This document shows, piece after piece, positions 12,401 through 24,200 of a stretch of DNA of 64,000 bases. Within the stretch, counting starts at the first letter, position 1, and each line of letters opens with the position of its first letter. Location: assembly GCA_036852015.1 (NCBI GenBank), contig JAANDG010000304.1:106613-170612 (forward strand), given 5' to 3'. Below the pieces are notes generated by a model. It was not told the DNA's origin and did not search any database. It saw only the letters and a list, made by a program, of their open reading frames with translations. The stretch comes from Pelodera strongyloides. Its lineage: Eukaryota; Nematoda; Chromadorea; Rhabditida; Rhabditidae. Made by a program: the position numbers and the translations under genes.

Positions 12401-15400
12401 AGCTGAAGGTCATTTTTTTTACTCCGTTCCTTTTTGTAGCCCCGGCTGTTTGACAGTTGTATTTCCCTACAGTCCCTTCTCTCTCCCTCTCCATATGTCG
12501 TCTATCTCTATCACTCTGACACACTCTACCCTTCCGTCTCTTATCACGATATCTCTAAGCCCTTCCCTTGATCTGGTGTCTCTCTCTCTCTCTTTGTCTG
12601 TTTCTGATCACTCTCTGCTCTATCCAGTCTTCATTTGCTTTCCGTGATTTGATATCATTTATCACATGTTTCCTGCACATTCTCGCTCGCGTAGCAGTGC
12701 AGAAACGTGTGTGTTGTGTGCCCAACAAATGATAAACAAATGTAAATAATGAGATGAAAGGTTTTTGTGTTTGCAATCGGATTATTTGCGTGGGGAATCG
12801 GAGTTGGGGACTCTTTAACTACGTTTACGAAATGTGTACTTTCCTACTTGCTTGCAATGTTTTCGGTTTCGTAGCATATAGATGGTATGCATAGATTTGT
12901 CTGGGGACCTGGGGCCGGCTTACGCCTACCGACTACGACAACACAAAACACATTTTGTGTTCAAACGGAAAACAAAACATGTATTTTTGAAAGAAGTAAA
13001 CGGGCTTATTTGTTTGATATTTATATTTGGGAGAAAAAGGAGGACGTTATGTCGAATCCGGATGTTTGTGCTCGTTAATCGATTTCATAAAACTAACTAA
13101 TTTTAGGGTACCGCTTGGTGCAGTTGTAACGTCTATTTATACAAATGGTATGAGAAGATCGTCATTTCGGACATTGACGGAACAATCACAAAAAGCGATG
13201 TTTTGGGACACGTGATACCAGTGATTGGTGGACAGTGGGCACATGCGGGAGTGGCTGAATTGTACACGAGGATCAAGAACAATGGGTTCGTAATGGTTTT
13301 AGTTTTAGTTTTTATAATCAGCTGAGCTCCTTGCTCCTTGGTGGTGGTGGTGGGAATAGTGTGGACACAAGGGTGCTCAGGCCACTCGTATTGTGATAAA
13401 AAGTGTTTGTTAAGTATACTGATTGTAGTTTGTAAATGAGCATCGGGAGGTGTACCTTCATTTAGCCGACTTGTTTTTGGCCGTATAGAACAAGGCAAAC
13501 TATTTTGGTGATGTTGGAGCTTTTTGTGAGGAATTCTTGGCTAGCCTCAGTTGTTTTGTTGTTATAGAGAATTTGTATGTTTTCAGTTATCGCCTTGTAT
13601 ATTTGTCTTCCCGTGCCATTGGTCAATCGCATACGACAAAGCAGTACTTGAAGAGTGTGGCACAGGACAGTAAGGTAAGACTGTTACTTCGTTTTCATAT
13701 TCCAGTTCCTTGTGAAATGCCGACTTATCCTCATGTAGAAACATTCGCCTTTTCAAAGTACAAATTTTGTATCGTGGGATGTAGTTGTAGATGCAGAAAA
13801 TGTTCTCAGTAATCGTAATATATACGAGACGAGACGAAATTATTTCATATGATGGCTATAGTATAGTGTAATGAGAAATCAAGTTAGAAACTCTATCTAA
13901 CCTTTCCTTACTTTAGAATCTACCGGATGGACCTGTTTTGTTGAGTCCAACTTCAGTGCTCGTCGCTTTCAGAAGGTTAGTTCTGTGTAGATCGTTCATC
14001 TATTACAAAGTTCATTCACATTTGAGTGGAAGTCATTTTGTAGCCCAATATACTAAATATTCAATTTTCGTACATTCTTGTGCATAGTTTTTATGATTCT
14101 CGTGTTTGGTTTGGATTGTTTTAGTCTAAAGACGTGAGTTGTTCGATTCCCGCTTGACTACCTTTTTTTAAATATCCATTCTTGTGTATTTCAGGGAAGT
14201 GATCGAACGCCGTCCCGAAGAGTTCAAAATCGCTGCTTTGACAGATTTGAAGAAACTTTTCCCCGTCAGACAGCCATTCTTCGCTGGATTCGGAAACAGA
14301 GAAACGGTGAGTTTCGGAATAAATTTTAATTTCGGTTAGCTTCTCGAGTTTATTATCTTTCAAATTGTCGTAGTGTGCTTTGTGATGCTTTGTGACTTAG
14401 TATAGGTGGATAATATTTTGATCTTGTAAACTAACTTTTTTTCTAACTTTCAGGACACGAAATCGTACCGCGCAGTTGATATTCCAATCTCACGCATTCT
14501 GATTATCGATCCGACTGGAAATGTTAGTTTATTATTACCCAATTAATTTGTTTTCCTGCTTTGTTTTAAATATAAGTTAAGGGTTAAGCGGTTAAGATAC
14601 GTTAAGATAAGCGTTAAGACAAGTTTAAGCATAAGTTCAAGCATTGTGAATTGTGACGTTTTTCATCCGTCGATTCATTCAATCTATTTCTTGTTTCTTG
14701 TGAAAAATATTAGAAGAGTAATGGTAGACTAAAATGTGTGTGGATATCAACTTTTCAAATATGTATGCCCTTTTTGAAGTTAAGCTGTATTTAGTGTGGA
14801 AACTTTAGTTTTTTCTCATTTTGAGTGCCTACGTATTCCCTTTAATTTTTTGACAGTTATCGCAAACAATGTATTGTAGGTCCGTCGTGCGGACAGCCGT
14901 GGACTGACGAGTAGCTACTTGAATATGGCATCACAAACAGTCGACTACTTATTCCCACCGTTGGCCAAGAAGTAGGTTTGTTGTTGTTGTTTTGATGATG
15001 ATTCCATAGAGTTTGAAGAATGATTTTCTGAGTTTGCTTTTATCGATGTTGAACTCGCCGGCTTGCCAAAGGCCAAGTAGAAGGTTGTGAAGTGTGAAGT
15101 CACTGAATAACCGCATTTTAAACCAAATTTCTGCACTTGTTTTATGTACATCTTGGTATCCTTCGTTGATCCGTATTTTGTATTTTGTATTTTGTACGTT
15201 GTACTTTTTATTGTGTATTTTGTCTCTGTTTCAGACCTTCAATGCGGGTGAACACGTCGGACAGTCCGGAAAAACTTCGTTCTTCATTCACGCAAGCTCT
15301 CACTCACAGTTCATTTACGCACTGGACCACCCAGGTGACATATTCACTTTGTTTTACTTCTAATGTGCAGATAATAGAGTACCCACGTTATTCTGTTCTG

Positions 15401-15713
15401 TTATGCTCTGCTAGCTAGGCGCCTCAAGAGGTCAGACGTAAAAGGAAAGGTAAAAGTTCTTATGATATTTTTATTTCGAACGAATAATGAGATAATACAA
15501 CGAATAATGTTTGTATTTGATTATGTCATGTCTGCGGCCGCATGCCATCATACCATGGTGTACGATTACGTTGCAATTATACTATACTTTAATTAATAAA
15601 TATTCTTAACAGAGTATCCAATTCAGGATGCCAGTATTGAAGATGAAGATCTTTTGAAGTACGAACAACACAGAAAGGAACTCGAAGAAGCTGCCAAGAA
15701 AAAGAAGAAATAG
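6484..15713 (+). CDS. lpin-1: lipin, phosphatidate phosphatase (25 exons, 833 aa)
   Basis: Lipins are Mg2+-dependent phosphatidate phosphatases that make diacylglycerol at ER and nuclear membranes and also act in the nucleus. Exons: 6484-6556, 6655-6758, 6900-6995, 7313-7384, 7614-7676, 7872-7969, 8169-8342, 8451-8549, 8695-8776, 9084-9239, 9754-9843, 10099-10185, 10359-10459, 10795-10903, 11165-11280, 11527-11677, 13107-13285, 13587-13674, 13917-13975, 14195-14306, 14454-14522, 14880-14971, 15235-15334, 15419-15449, 15613-15713. They sum to 2502 nt with consistent phase. N-terminal lipin domain begins [20 protein letters not shown]. The Trp-rich stretch (exon 12) and [10 protein letters not shown] (exon 11) are family hallmarks. 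The C-terminal HAD phosphatase has the DxDxT motif as DIDGT (exon 17), followed by LGHVIP, matching the mammalian LxxIL region. Basic clusters in exons 7 and 9 could serve nuclear import. The tail is Lys-rich. Start chosen as the Met of the conserved N-terminus. Confidence 0.95.
10727..10759 (+). repeat. partial duplicate of lipin exon 12 inside an intron
   Basis: About 33 bases starting TTCAGCGCCTTCTACTTCC match the 3' part of lipin exon 12 (around 10152-10184) with one mismatch. In the copy the TTCAG lies behind an AT-rich tract and looks like a splice acceptor; a GTGAAT donor-like site follows. Joined to exon 13 (phase 2) it would hit a stop codon after eight codons. Confidence 0.7.
12579..12600. 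repeat. short CT microsatellite in a lipin intron
   Basis: TCTCTCTCTC run within the 1.43-kb intron between lipin exons 16 and 17; the surrounding 12.4-12.6 kb is pyrimidine-rich on the plus strand. Confidence 0.7.
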
Positions 15714-16278
15714 AAAGGTGGAGTTTGTATTTTGGTGCTGGCAAGTATCCAAGTATGTCATTTCTAGTTTTTGTGTAAATCTATCCGGTTGAACTTTTGA
15801 ATTCTATTGTATAGTTCTTTTTTTTATAATATCATAGTATTATTATATCCTATCTACGTCTGCCCGTTATGTTACCGATGTTGGGTAACTGTGATTGCTT
15901 TGTGATATAGATATTTAGACATAACTTATAATTACAAGATGGTTGATTATTCATAGTTTATTCGAAAGTTTTATAGCATGGTGTTATACAAGACTCCCTG
16001 GGGTAATATTGTTGGGTTGTTGAGATATTTAGTCGTTGGTTATGGCTGGTTTTATGTATTTTTGTTTCTGTTTGTAATATTTTGGTTGTTCTTTGCTTCA
16101 CACTTGATTTCGGTGATCGTTCGCTCCATTATTCGTTTATTTTTATTTTTATTCAACTGGAAATGTGTGTTCGTATTTGCAGTCTTTGTCGCATTGCTCA
16201 GATATTGTTCACTTTTGAATAATCAACTTGAGTGGTCTTGAATATGAATTGAATTAGAACTTCTCGTAGCCAGAATTT

Positions 16279-16439
16279 AAAGAGATATGACACGTGGTTA
16301 ATGCAAAGTGTGTGCCAGATTGGTGTGCAAAGTGTGTGCCATTATGTGCCGGATTGACACAAAATGGTACAATTTTGAAAATGCTGCTTTCCAGTACACT
16401 CTGCTCAAACCACGTGCTACACCTCTTAAAATTTCAAGC
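16279..16439. mobile_element. MITE family D copy (CACGTG-containing inverted ends)
   Basis: Left end AAAGAGATATGACACGTGGT and right end AACCACGTGCTACACCTCTT are imperfect inverted repeats. Related ends occur at 47667-47792 and 50016-50173. No coding capacity. Confidence 0.55.
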
Positions 16440-17197
16440 AATAGTCATATTGACCCCTCTGGACGTTTAGTCAATTTTCTCGACTCGAGTTTTCCTATGC
16501 TTTATTTTCGCTTGTAGAAATCAGTGATCAGTACGTTCCATGTAATGCGGGCCTCTCCTATATACTGTTTAATATTATATTCCTTTTTCTGGATGCATTC
16601 CTTCAATGTAGTATTATTGACTAGAACCCTTCCCTTGTATAGTCAGTCCCAAATGTGATGTACGTCACGTGTACTAGGTATCCACTATGGTGGGTGAAGT
16701 TTTTTTAGTTGTGCATTATAGAAATGGTAGAAATACACCGTTTTATGATTTAGGATTTACCAAAATGTGGCGGTCGCTTCAGAGTTATTTTTTATTTTAT
16801 TTGTGTATCTAGTTTTCTGAAGCGGCGGTTATTTTGCCTTTAATTGCATGCCACTAGTTACGCTCAAATGTATAGTATTGAAAAATGTGTAAATTATACC
16901 AAAAATCTTATAATTGTCACCACTGACTTGAAGACTTGAAGCTCTTTAATTGCCCGTATTTGAGCATTTGTTAACCAACCACTCAAGGTTTTTTTTTGTT
17001 TATTAACTTAATAAAGTTTATTTGTTGTCGAAGTTTGTTGTTTTTTATTTGATGAAAACAGTTGCATTTTATAAAACAGCAAGGTTCTTGATTGGTCGTA
17101 CACGTACAGTGACAGCGACTAAATGGCTTCATATCATTATGTCACAGCTGTTGTTGCCAACTTTTGCGGGGGTGGGCGTATTGCATATTTCTTGTTT

Positions 17198-17356
17198 ATG
17201 GGGTTTCCAAGTATGGTGCAAATTTGTTGTATGTTGGAACTACACGAGAATATTTTTTTAAATTTTTTCATATTATACACGCATTTTTCGTGCAGAAATA
17301 CGGTAGTATTGACTGACAGAATCACACCGAATTTTTGGGATACTTGGAAACCCCAT
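17198..17356. mobile_element. MITE family B copy 1
   Basis: Terminal inverted repeats: left ATGGGGTTTCCAAGTAT, right ATACTTGGAAACCCCAT, a perfect 17-bp match. The interior shares the stretch GTGCAGAAATACGGTAGTAT with the copy at 45590-45730. No coding capacity. Confidence 0.8.
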
Positions 17357-18213
17357 GAATGATCCTTTGTGTGTATTTGCGTTGGTCCCGTTGGTAACTA
17401 AAATTAATTTAAATCGAAATAAAATAAAGACCGGTTTTTGACACATGTCAAATAACTCCATCATACTATATGCAAATGAGCATTTGTAGAATAAAAAAAG
17501 CGACACCACTTAGTAACTACACGGGAATGTATTCTTTTTGAGATGCGGTTCAAAGATCAGTCACTACTTCAAGTTTGTGCATTGTGCATCGATATGATAT
17601 TTTACCGAGACTGCAGAGCGCCGTCATTGTCTCGCGAAAAAACGTTCTACTAATTTTTACTAATCGACAGGTTTAATTTTCACACAAATGCGAGAAAAAA
17701 TCCTGCAGTTTCCACACGAATGTGAAGCTTTTCTGCGATCCTGATCCTTCAACGGCGTGCAAGCGGCGTGGTATCGGCGGGCAAGTTGCACGCCGTGCCG
17801 TTTCGCGTGCATTTTTGCACGCCACCACTGTGCCAAATGCACGCTGCAGGCCGTTGTCACGCGGCTTTCACCCCAAATTTCGTCAGTCTTCAAAGTTCAA
17901 AGCCCAAGTTAGCAGCGTTGCCAGAGACCATAAACTCTGTCAGAAAACAAATTAGCCGATACCAAGAACGGCGTGACCAAGCATCCAACAAGAGAATTGT
18001 CAGTTTAGCTTTATCTGTTAGAATTGTGAAATCGTAAGCACTATAATTTTTAATCCCAGTTCAATTTTTTTGCAGCTTATTCCTGGAAAACGCTCCCCCG
18101 TAACACGATTACGAAAGCATTGCTGTCCGCACAACGAGAAAAAGTTATGCCGCTTAAGTTATGATGCTGCCGCTTACTTACCACTTACGCAGAGAGGGAG
18201 CTTTCCAGCAACC

Positions 18214-18388
18214 TTAAAGCGAAGTACAGGAAGGTTTTTGAAACACATGTACACCCGCATTCCTATGCAGCTTCTGCAAATGAGCATAAATTAGAATAAA
18301 GAATCAAGCTACGAGCAAGTAAGCATAAATACGTAAGAATACAATTGCCCACGATGCGTTTCAAAAACCGACCGGTATTTCGCTTTTA
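18214..18388. mobile_element. MITE family A copy 1 (TTAA-bounded)
   Basis: Diverged copy: left TTAAAGCGAAGTAC, right end AAACCGACCGGTATTTCGC. Interior resembles the CGAATTTAGCTCGA-type core. See the family finding. Confidence 0.75.
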
Positions 18389-18535
18389 CTATATAAGAGG
18401 ACCCGTTTTCCATAAATTTACGTCTAAATGAATTGAGTAAACAACTAACAATTACACGTAGAGTTCAGTACTCGTACTGCTCTTGCTTGGTACATTCTTC
18501 GTATTCTTATTAATCTACTCGTTGCACACTTATTT

Positions 18536-18613
18536 GGTACAATATTCTGAGGATGTGGGACATTCATGTCATTTATGTATTCCGTCTGGTACAATGTTTG
18601 TTTTAATGAGGAT
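18536..18613. repeat. tandem duplication, copy 1 (GGTACAATATTC block)
   Basis: This 78-bp block, beginning GGTACAATATTCTGAGGAT, recurs at 18961-19038 with few differences; weaker similarity extends on both sides, so the ancestral duplication was probably about 400 bp. Confidence 0.85.
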
Positions 18614-18960
18614 TTTTGGTACACCATTCATTCTTTTTGTTAATTTAGTACATTATTTGTACCTCTTTCCTTATATATGGACTTCTTTTGGTAAAGGCAC
18701 TGGTACACTTCGTACGTATAATCACTATAATATAGTATTTGAGATATGTTATATAGATATTGGTTTTTGGTTATCTGGCCTGCCTCATTACTATGTATTG
18801 AAATCCATCCTATTATTATTGTCCTGCATCTAATGTGAATCTATATATTGTACTTATAAATGGCTAGAGTTCAAAACAGAACATAACCTAGACGTAGACT
18901 TTAATTCTCGTACTTCGTTTGGTACACTATTCCTATTCTTCTTCTCGTGCTCCCTTTTCT

Positions 18961-19038
18961 GGTACAATATTCTGAGGATATGGGACATTCATGTCATTTA
19001 TGTATCCCATCTGGTACAATGTTCGTTTGAATGAGAAT
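18961..19038. repeat. tandem duplication, copy 2 (GGTACAATATTC block)
   Basis: Second copy of the block at 18536-18613, 425 bp downstream. Both copies sit in a region peppered with TGGTACA-type words. Confidence 0.85.
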
Positions 19039-19506
19039 ATCTGGTACATGATTCGCGCTTTTGTTTAATTTAGTACAATATTTCATTATTTGTAACACTT
19101 TCCTTAGACGTTTATCTTTTTTTACGGGGAAAATACAATTCTGGTACACTTTATGTAGGTATTAGTCACTACAATGTAGTCTTTGGAGATTTATAGAGAC
19201 ATGTTTATTGGTACATTATGCGTTGCCAAGGGGCCAATTACGTTTCAGCCGTAGTCGGAATAATATAAGACGAGTGCAAAACCTGTGCCCTATACATTGT
19301 AGTGCTTAGGCGGACAGTGTACCTTTTAATTAGTGGGGAAATGTTGATAACCCGTTCTAAGAATTAAAGGGTCAGGCCCATTTCAAATGACCCCTATTTT
19401 TGAGTATTCCATCTGATTCTCCATGTCAAATATAGAAGGATGCAATAATTTTCTAATTTTCAAGAAACTTAGATAGAGATAGAGATGAGATTGCATTGCA
19501 TATCAA

Positions 19507-19564
19507 TGAATAGGAGAGGGTCCAGAGAGGCGCGTACGTTATTGTCTATATAAGAACCTTGATG
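19507..19564 (+). repeat. 58-bp repeat copy 1 with TATATAAG
   Basis: A 58-bp block that includes CTATATAAG is repeated identically at 19610-19667. Both copies are preceded by AGATAGAGATGAGA. Identity suggests recent duplication. Confidence 0.9.
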
Positions 19565-19609
19565 AAATGGGCATCTGTTATAGAGCTTAGAGATAGAGAT
19601 GAGAATTGC

Positions 19610-19667
19610 TGAATAGGAGAGGGTCCAGAGAGGCGCGTACGTTATTGTCTATATAAGAACCTTGATG
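19610..19667 (+). repeat. 58-bp repeat copy 2 with TATATAAG
   Basis: Identical to 19507-19564, offset 103 bp. Contains a TATA-box-like string; no coding sequence follows closely on the plus strand. Confidence 0.9.
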
Positions 19668-20189
19668 CATCTCTTTCTGAATTAACGGATATGTACACAA
19701 CATTTTCAACTGATCAAGTTATATGGTTGATTTATTATTTATGAACCATGGTTGGTATTACAGTAGGAAACTCTAACATTGAATATTTACATATTTTATT
19801 GCAAAGTTCAACGATCGCGAATCGGAAAATTATATAACACGATTGGCAAGCGAGTAGCAAACAAAATAATATTCCTAAAAATGATGATTTTATTATTTGA
19901 ATTTTCGCATTTTGTGAGGGGGAATATACGGTACCGTAGAAGATACATCCTGACCTAGCACGCTTGTTGTTATTGTTGCTACCGGCCTTTACATTATTAT
20001 TTTAATTGAAGAAAGCCTCAAGTGAATGGTTTGCAATGTTCCATACTACGTGTTGTTTACCACATTCAAGAATTCTGTTTGTCAGCCCCCATCCGATCTC
20101 TCTGTGCTAATGAGCAGCAGAACAATTGCATACTTTGACTTTGCACCCGTAACTCTGAAACTCTGATTATCAACTATGTTGAAACTCGG

Positions 20190-20341
20190 TGGTGCGCGGC
20201 GACAAACTGGCGCGAAAACTGGACGTAACGCAAAATTCAATGCTAACGATGCGCGGCGACTTTTCCCTATATTCCCCATCTCGCGGAAGCATGCGCATTG
20301 AACTGTGATAGTATCCGCAACTTTCGTTTCGCGGCGCACCA
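20190..20341. mobile_element. GC-rich inverted-repeat element (family C)
   Basis: Left end TGGTGCGCGGCGA and right end TCGCGGCGCACCA are inverted repeats about 150 bp apart in AT-rich surroundings. The same end motif recurs near 50, 23896 and 52560. No coding capacity. Confidence 0.65.
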
Positions 20342-21231
20342 TCAAGTTTCACGTTGTATGTGAAACATTTATACATCTTTGCAACTTATTCTTTGCTAGT
20401 AGATGAATATATGTTTATGTTGGAATACGGTGTACTTCATTTCCTTAATTTTCAAAAGGCGCACCAAAGTTCTCAGGTACAGTAGTTGGCAAACGTGCAT
20501 CTCAGCGCCCTCTTCTCTTCTCATTTTCACTTTTATCTCTAAGCCTCTGTCTGTTTTATAAAAAATCCCGGAACGAATTATGAAGACTTGCATATAATTA
20601 AATTAAAAGGCACACTGTGCGTATCAACACAATTATACTGCATGCATATAAGCTGCTACTGCGCCCCGGTAAAAAAACAGAAGTTTATGCGTAGTGCCGT
20701 AAAATGCATTCTTGTATATTACGTAGGGAGGGTCAACTTGTCATAAGGTTGTTACTTGTTACAAATAAAACGAGCCAATCCCATAGTCTCCACACAGACG
20801 AGGCTCTTTTTCAAACAACGTAGTACGTGTACCTTGCAGGTCTTACCCAAGGTGATATATAAGGAGGTGATGATTTCTTGGAATACGGTAGTAATCCCCG
20901 TTACAGTAGTTATCCGTCATCTTATTTCTTTTTCTGGACAGTCCAATGGCAGATTATTTTCAAACCGGTACACTTTCTTTCTCAGAACGATTAGAGCGAT
21001 TTAATCATTGTTCTGATGTAAGACTACAACGCCTCTTTTCAAACCCCTGTATTTTATCAAACAATTTTTCTCATTGTACTCTGTTCTCTGAAATTATCTC
21101 ATACCATCTGAAAATATCAAAAGCAAATTCACTCTTTTTTTAACAGTTATTCTACGTTCCATTTATTCTATGCATGCTTTTGGTGGTACTTATTACACGT
21201 TCAATTTTAATTGTTCCAATTTTCCAGATAA

Positions 21232-24200
21232 ATGGAGTCGAGGTGTCGTGTTTGTACTTCGACAAGACGGACTGGTCTCTTTTATGGATCGTTAGTTTGC
21301 TCGTGAGTTATCAGTTGGCATATATAATAAATAAGTGTAAATTGTACCTCGGAGTCCCGAGTGTACAGGCATGGTGAGATACAGTAGACAAGTACAGTGG
21401 ATAAGCATTGTCTCACCAAATATAGGGAAACATAGATACTATGGAACCATAATATTGATTTATTGGCATATTTTCTTTTCAGAAGCTGTAAAATATTCTT
21501 CATGAGAACGGTGACTTCGGGCACAGGATATGTGTGTGCAGAGGGAGGACGGTGCAAACTTGGTCTTGGTATGGACAAATGTTTTAAATAATAATGAGTA
21601 GAGGGGACCACCTAGGGGCCACCCAACCAGCTGTTGCGGCTTAATGTACTTCAAGGAGATGCGCACAAAAACCACAAAATTTATTCTTTATATCACAATT
21701 TCAGACGCTTACACAAAATGTCGTGCCTGCCGATTTGCAATGTGCCTCAAAGCGAATATGCAACCAGAACGTAAGCGAGCTTTATTATTTTATTCGCTAA
21801 CGAATTTTTAGTTAAAGCGAAATACCGGCCGGTTTTTGAAACGCATCGTGGATAGCTGAATTCTCGTATTTACGTAAAGGCAATGCATAAAGTATACTTA
21901 CGCTTATTGATGTAATTATTCTCATGTATGGACGCGAAATAATGATAACTTGAGCACACTATCATCTCCATTGCCCTAGGTTCCAACGATAACCAGTGCA
22001 CTGTATTGTTCTAGTTAATTGCCCTGTCAAAAATATTTCCCACTACTTTTCTGAGTTTAGTGGTCGGTGTGAAAGCTGAAGTAGCACGGGCTCAACTCCG
22101 GTCTTTTTCCAAAAGCACAAGTCCAGACGTGGAAGGAGCTGCCAAAATTCCCCGACTACGAAAAAGGTACGGTTTTTTTTCTTTTTCTGAAATCATCTGT
22201 ATATATTCTTCTCAAATAAAATATGTTCTGATCTCTTCAACTTCTAATTTAGACCAAAACCATTATATTTTTATACGCGTCCGCCTCACACCAATGGGAC
22301 AAATACGCCTGAAAAAAAACGTCGTGAAAACGTTACTGTTACTGTACTGTGCATGCTACTGTAGTTGTTACTGTATTTATTACTTTATTATTTGTTACTG
22401 TACGATACGCAACAAACTTTTGTGTTAGGTTTTTTTTATTTCGGTAATTTCAATCTATAATAAATCATTACAGTAATGAGGAAGCGTCAGAAATTGAATC
22501 AGTTGTTCCATCGCTCACAAAACTTCCGAATACGGTAAGTTTGCATGGAAATATCAATCAAAGAGTCTTGCAAACTTTTCCCAAGTCTCCTAATGGAAGG
22601 GTTTATCAGTCTCGATTTGTTATCGTACATAATATATGAATCTCCCTGGCATCTCTGCGGATCAATATTGTTTGAACATTTTATTTAGTGTTTAGATCTT
22701 TTGAGCATGAACACCAATAAAAAAGGACAGCACATCAAATCTTATATTTATTGTCGACCTTTTGGCCATAGGGCCCATAGGCCACCATCCAGGAGAAGGG
22801 CCCAAATTTGGGTAATTAAAAAAGTGAACCAAAATCCAACTTTTTTCAAAATAAACATTAATTTAGGAATCTCTATCTTGCTCTTACTCCATTGGCCTTT
22901 CGTTTGTGAATCGATTAAAAGAAGATTCCATCGGAGTGGCAAAATATGCTGAACAATTGTTAGCATTGGAGACGTGAGCACTTGTTATTCGGAAAAAAAT
23001 ATTATTGTTTCAATCGTTAAATTATTCTGCCTATGTGAAGCATGCCGCGGTGGATGCGCAGTGCGTTATAATTCAGCTCCAGAGCCTGTGGCGCACTTGT
23101 GGCTCACACCATATCTTCCCGTTTTACTTCTCAGTTGCGCGAAGCGATAACGGTGTTTTTAGTGCTGACTGTAGTGTAAGGGGCCAAACTAGAGCGGGGG
23201 AAGTCAGTTGATCAATGTAAAGGGCATATTCCCAAACTTTATTCATTTATTCAGTTCAGTGGTTCTCTTGCAGATACTGTTCTGGAAACACTAGTCAATC
23301 ATATGATCCATTCGATGCAGATATCGATGTGCCACTAGAAATTGCAATTGCAACCCCAATGAAATTGTGTAGAAGAACGCCGGTAATTATTTGTAATTAT
23401 CTAATGGTAAAGCAGAACACGTATATATTTCTGAGACGCCAACACCACGAACCGAGTGTCCAACCAATGTGAACATGTAATCTGAATTCGTCTTTTTTGA
23501 AGCCAAAAAAAGGATTTTACTGTTCAACCGTTTTCTATTTCGCGCGATAATTGTGTGTGGCTACGGTAGATCGTCAGGCGTCCGTAACTGTACCGTACCT
23601 TTTACGCACGTAATTGACCTTGTATACAGATGTGGTGGAATGGAAGTCGAACCTTGCACGCTTCGAGACCCGAAGAGATTCGTGGAATATACTGTAGAAG
23701 TGTGCTCCACTATTTGGACTGGGCGAGCGGGAGCCCCGAACTGTGGGAGATGACCGGGAGGGACAGGGTGAGATATCAGAGTTACTGTGAATTTGGGAGC
23801 TAGGGAATAATCAATGGGGAAGCCAATCTACTAAACCCTACTTTAAATAAGAAATAACTGAACTTAATGTTAGTCAAAATTTTGTAGTACTTTTGATGGT
23901 GCGCGGCGGAAACACCTTGTGCGCCTACCACTCGCCGCACACAACCCGTGTTTCATCAGGCTAAAAGCGTTACTTCCACACCATGAATTTCCGCTTCTTC
24001 AGATTGTTCCAACTAGGATTTATCTCACACAAATATTATATGTATAGGTTAAACATACTACATGCATACAAGAATCCATAATCGGTAAATAAGTGAGGCA
24101 CGAACGAGGTAATAGTATCCAGAGAATAATGATAGTAATCGTAATGGAAATAGTAAATATAATAATGGCAAATCACAGTAATAGTAATGGAATATTGCTT

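Larger units (their letters stand above)
15714..21231. other. intergenic region between lipin and the nuclear receptor
   Basis: No exon chain found. Holds a CACGTG-type MITE (16279-16439), an ATGGGG-ended MITE (17198-17356), a GC-rich patch (17.74-17.88 kb), a TTAA-type MITE (18214-18388), two separate tandem duplications (18.5-19.0 kb and 19.5-19.67 kb) and a GC-rich inverted repeat (20190-20341). A hydrophobic 87-residue frame at 15978-16241 follows lipin but is T-rich and unsupported. Confidence 0.6.

Noticed and set aside
15978..16241. 87-residue hydrophobic frame after lipin
   Set aside because: T-rich DNA yields Phe/Leu/Val-rich frames by chance; no splice partner or family match.
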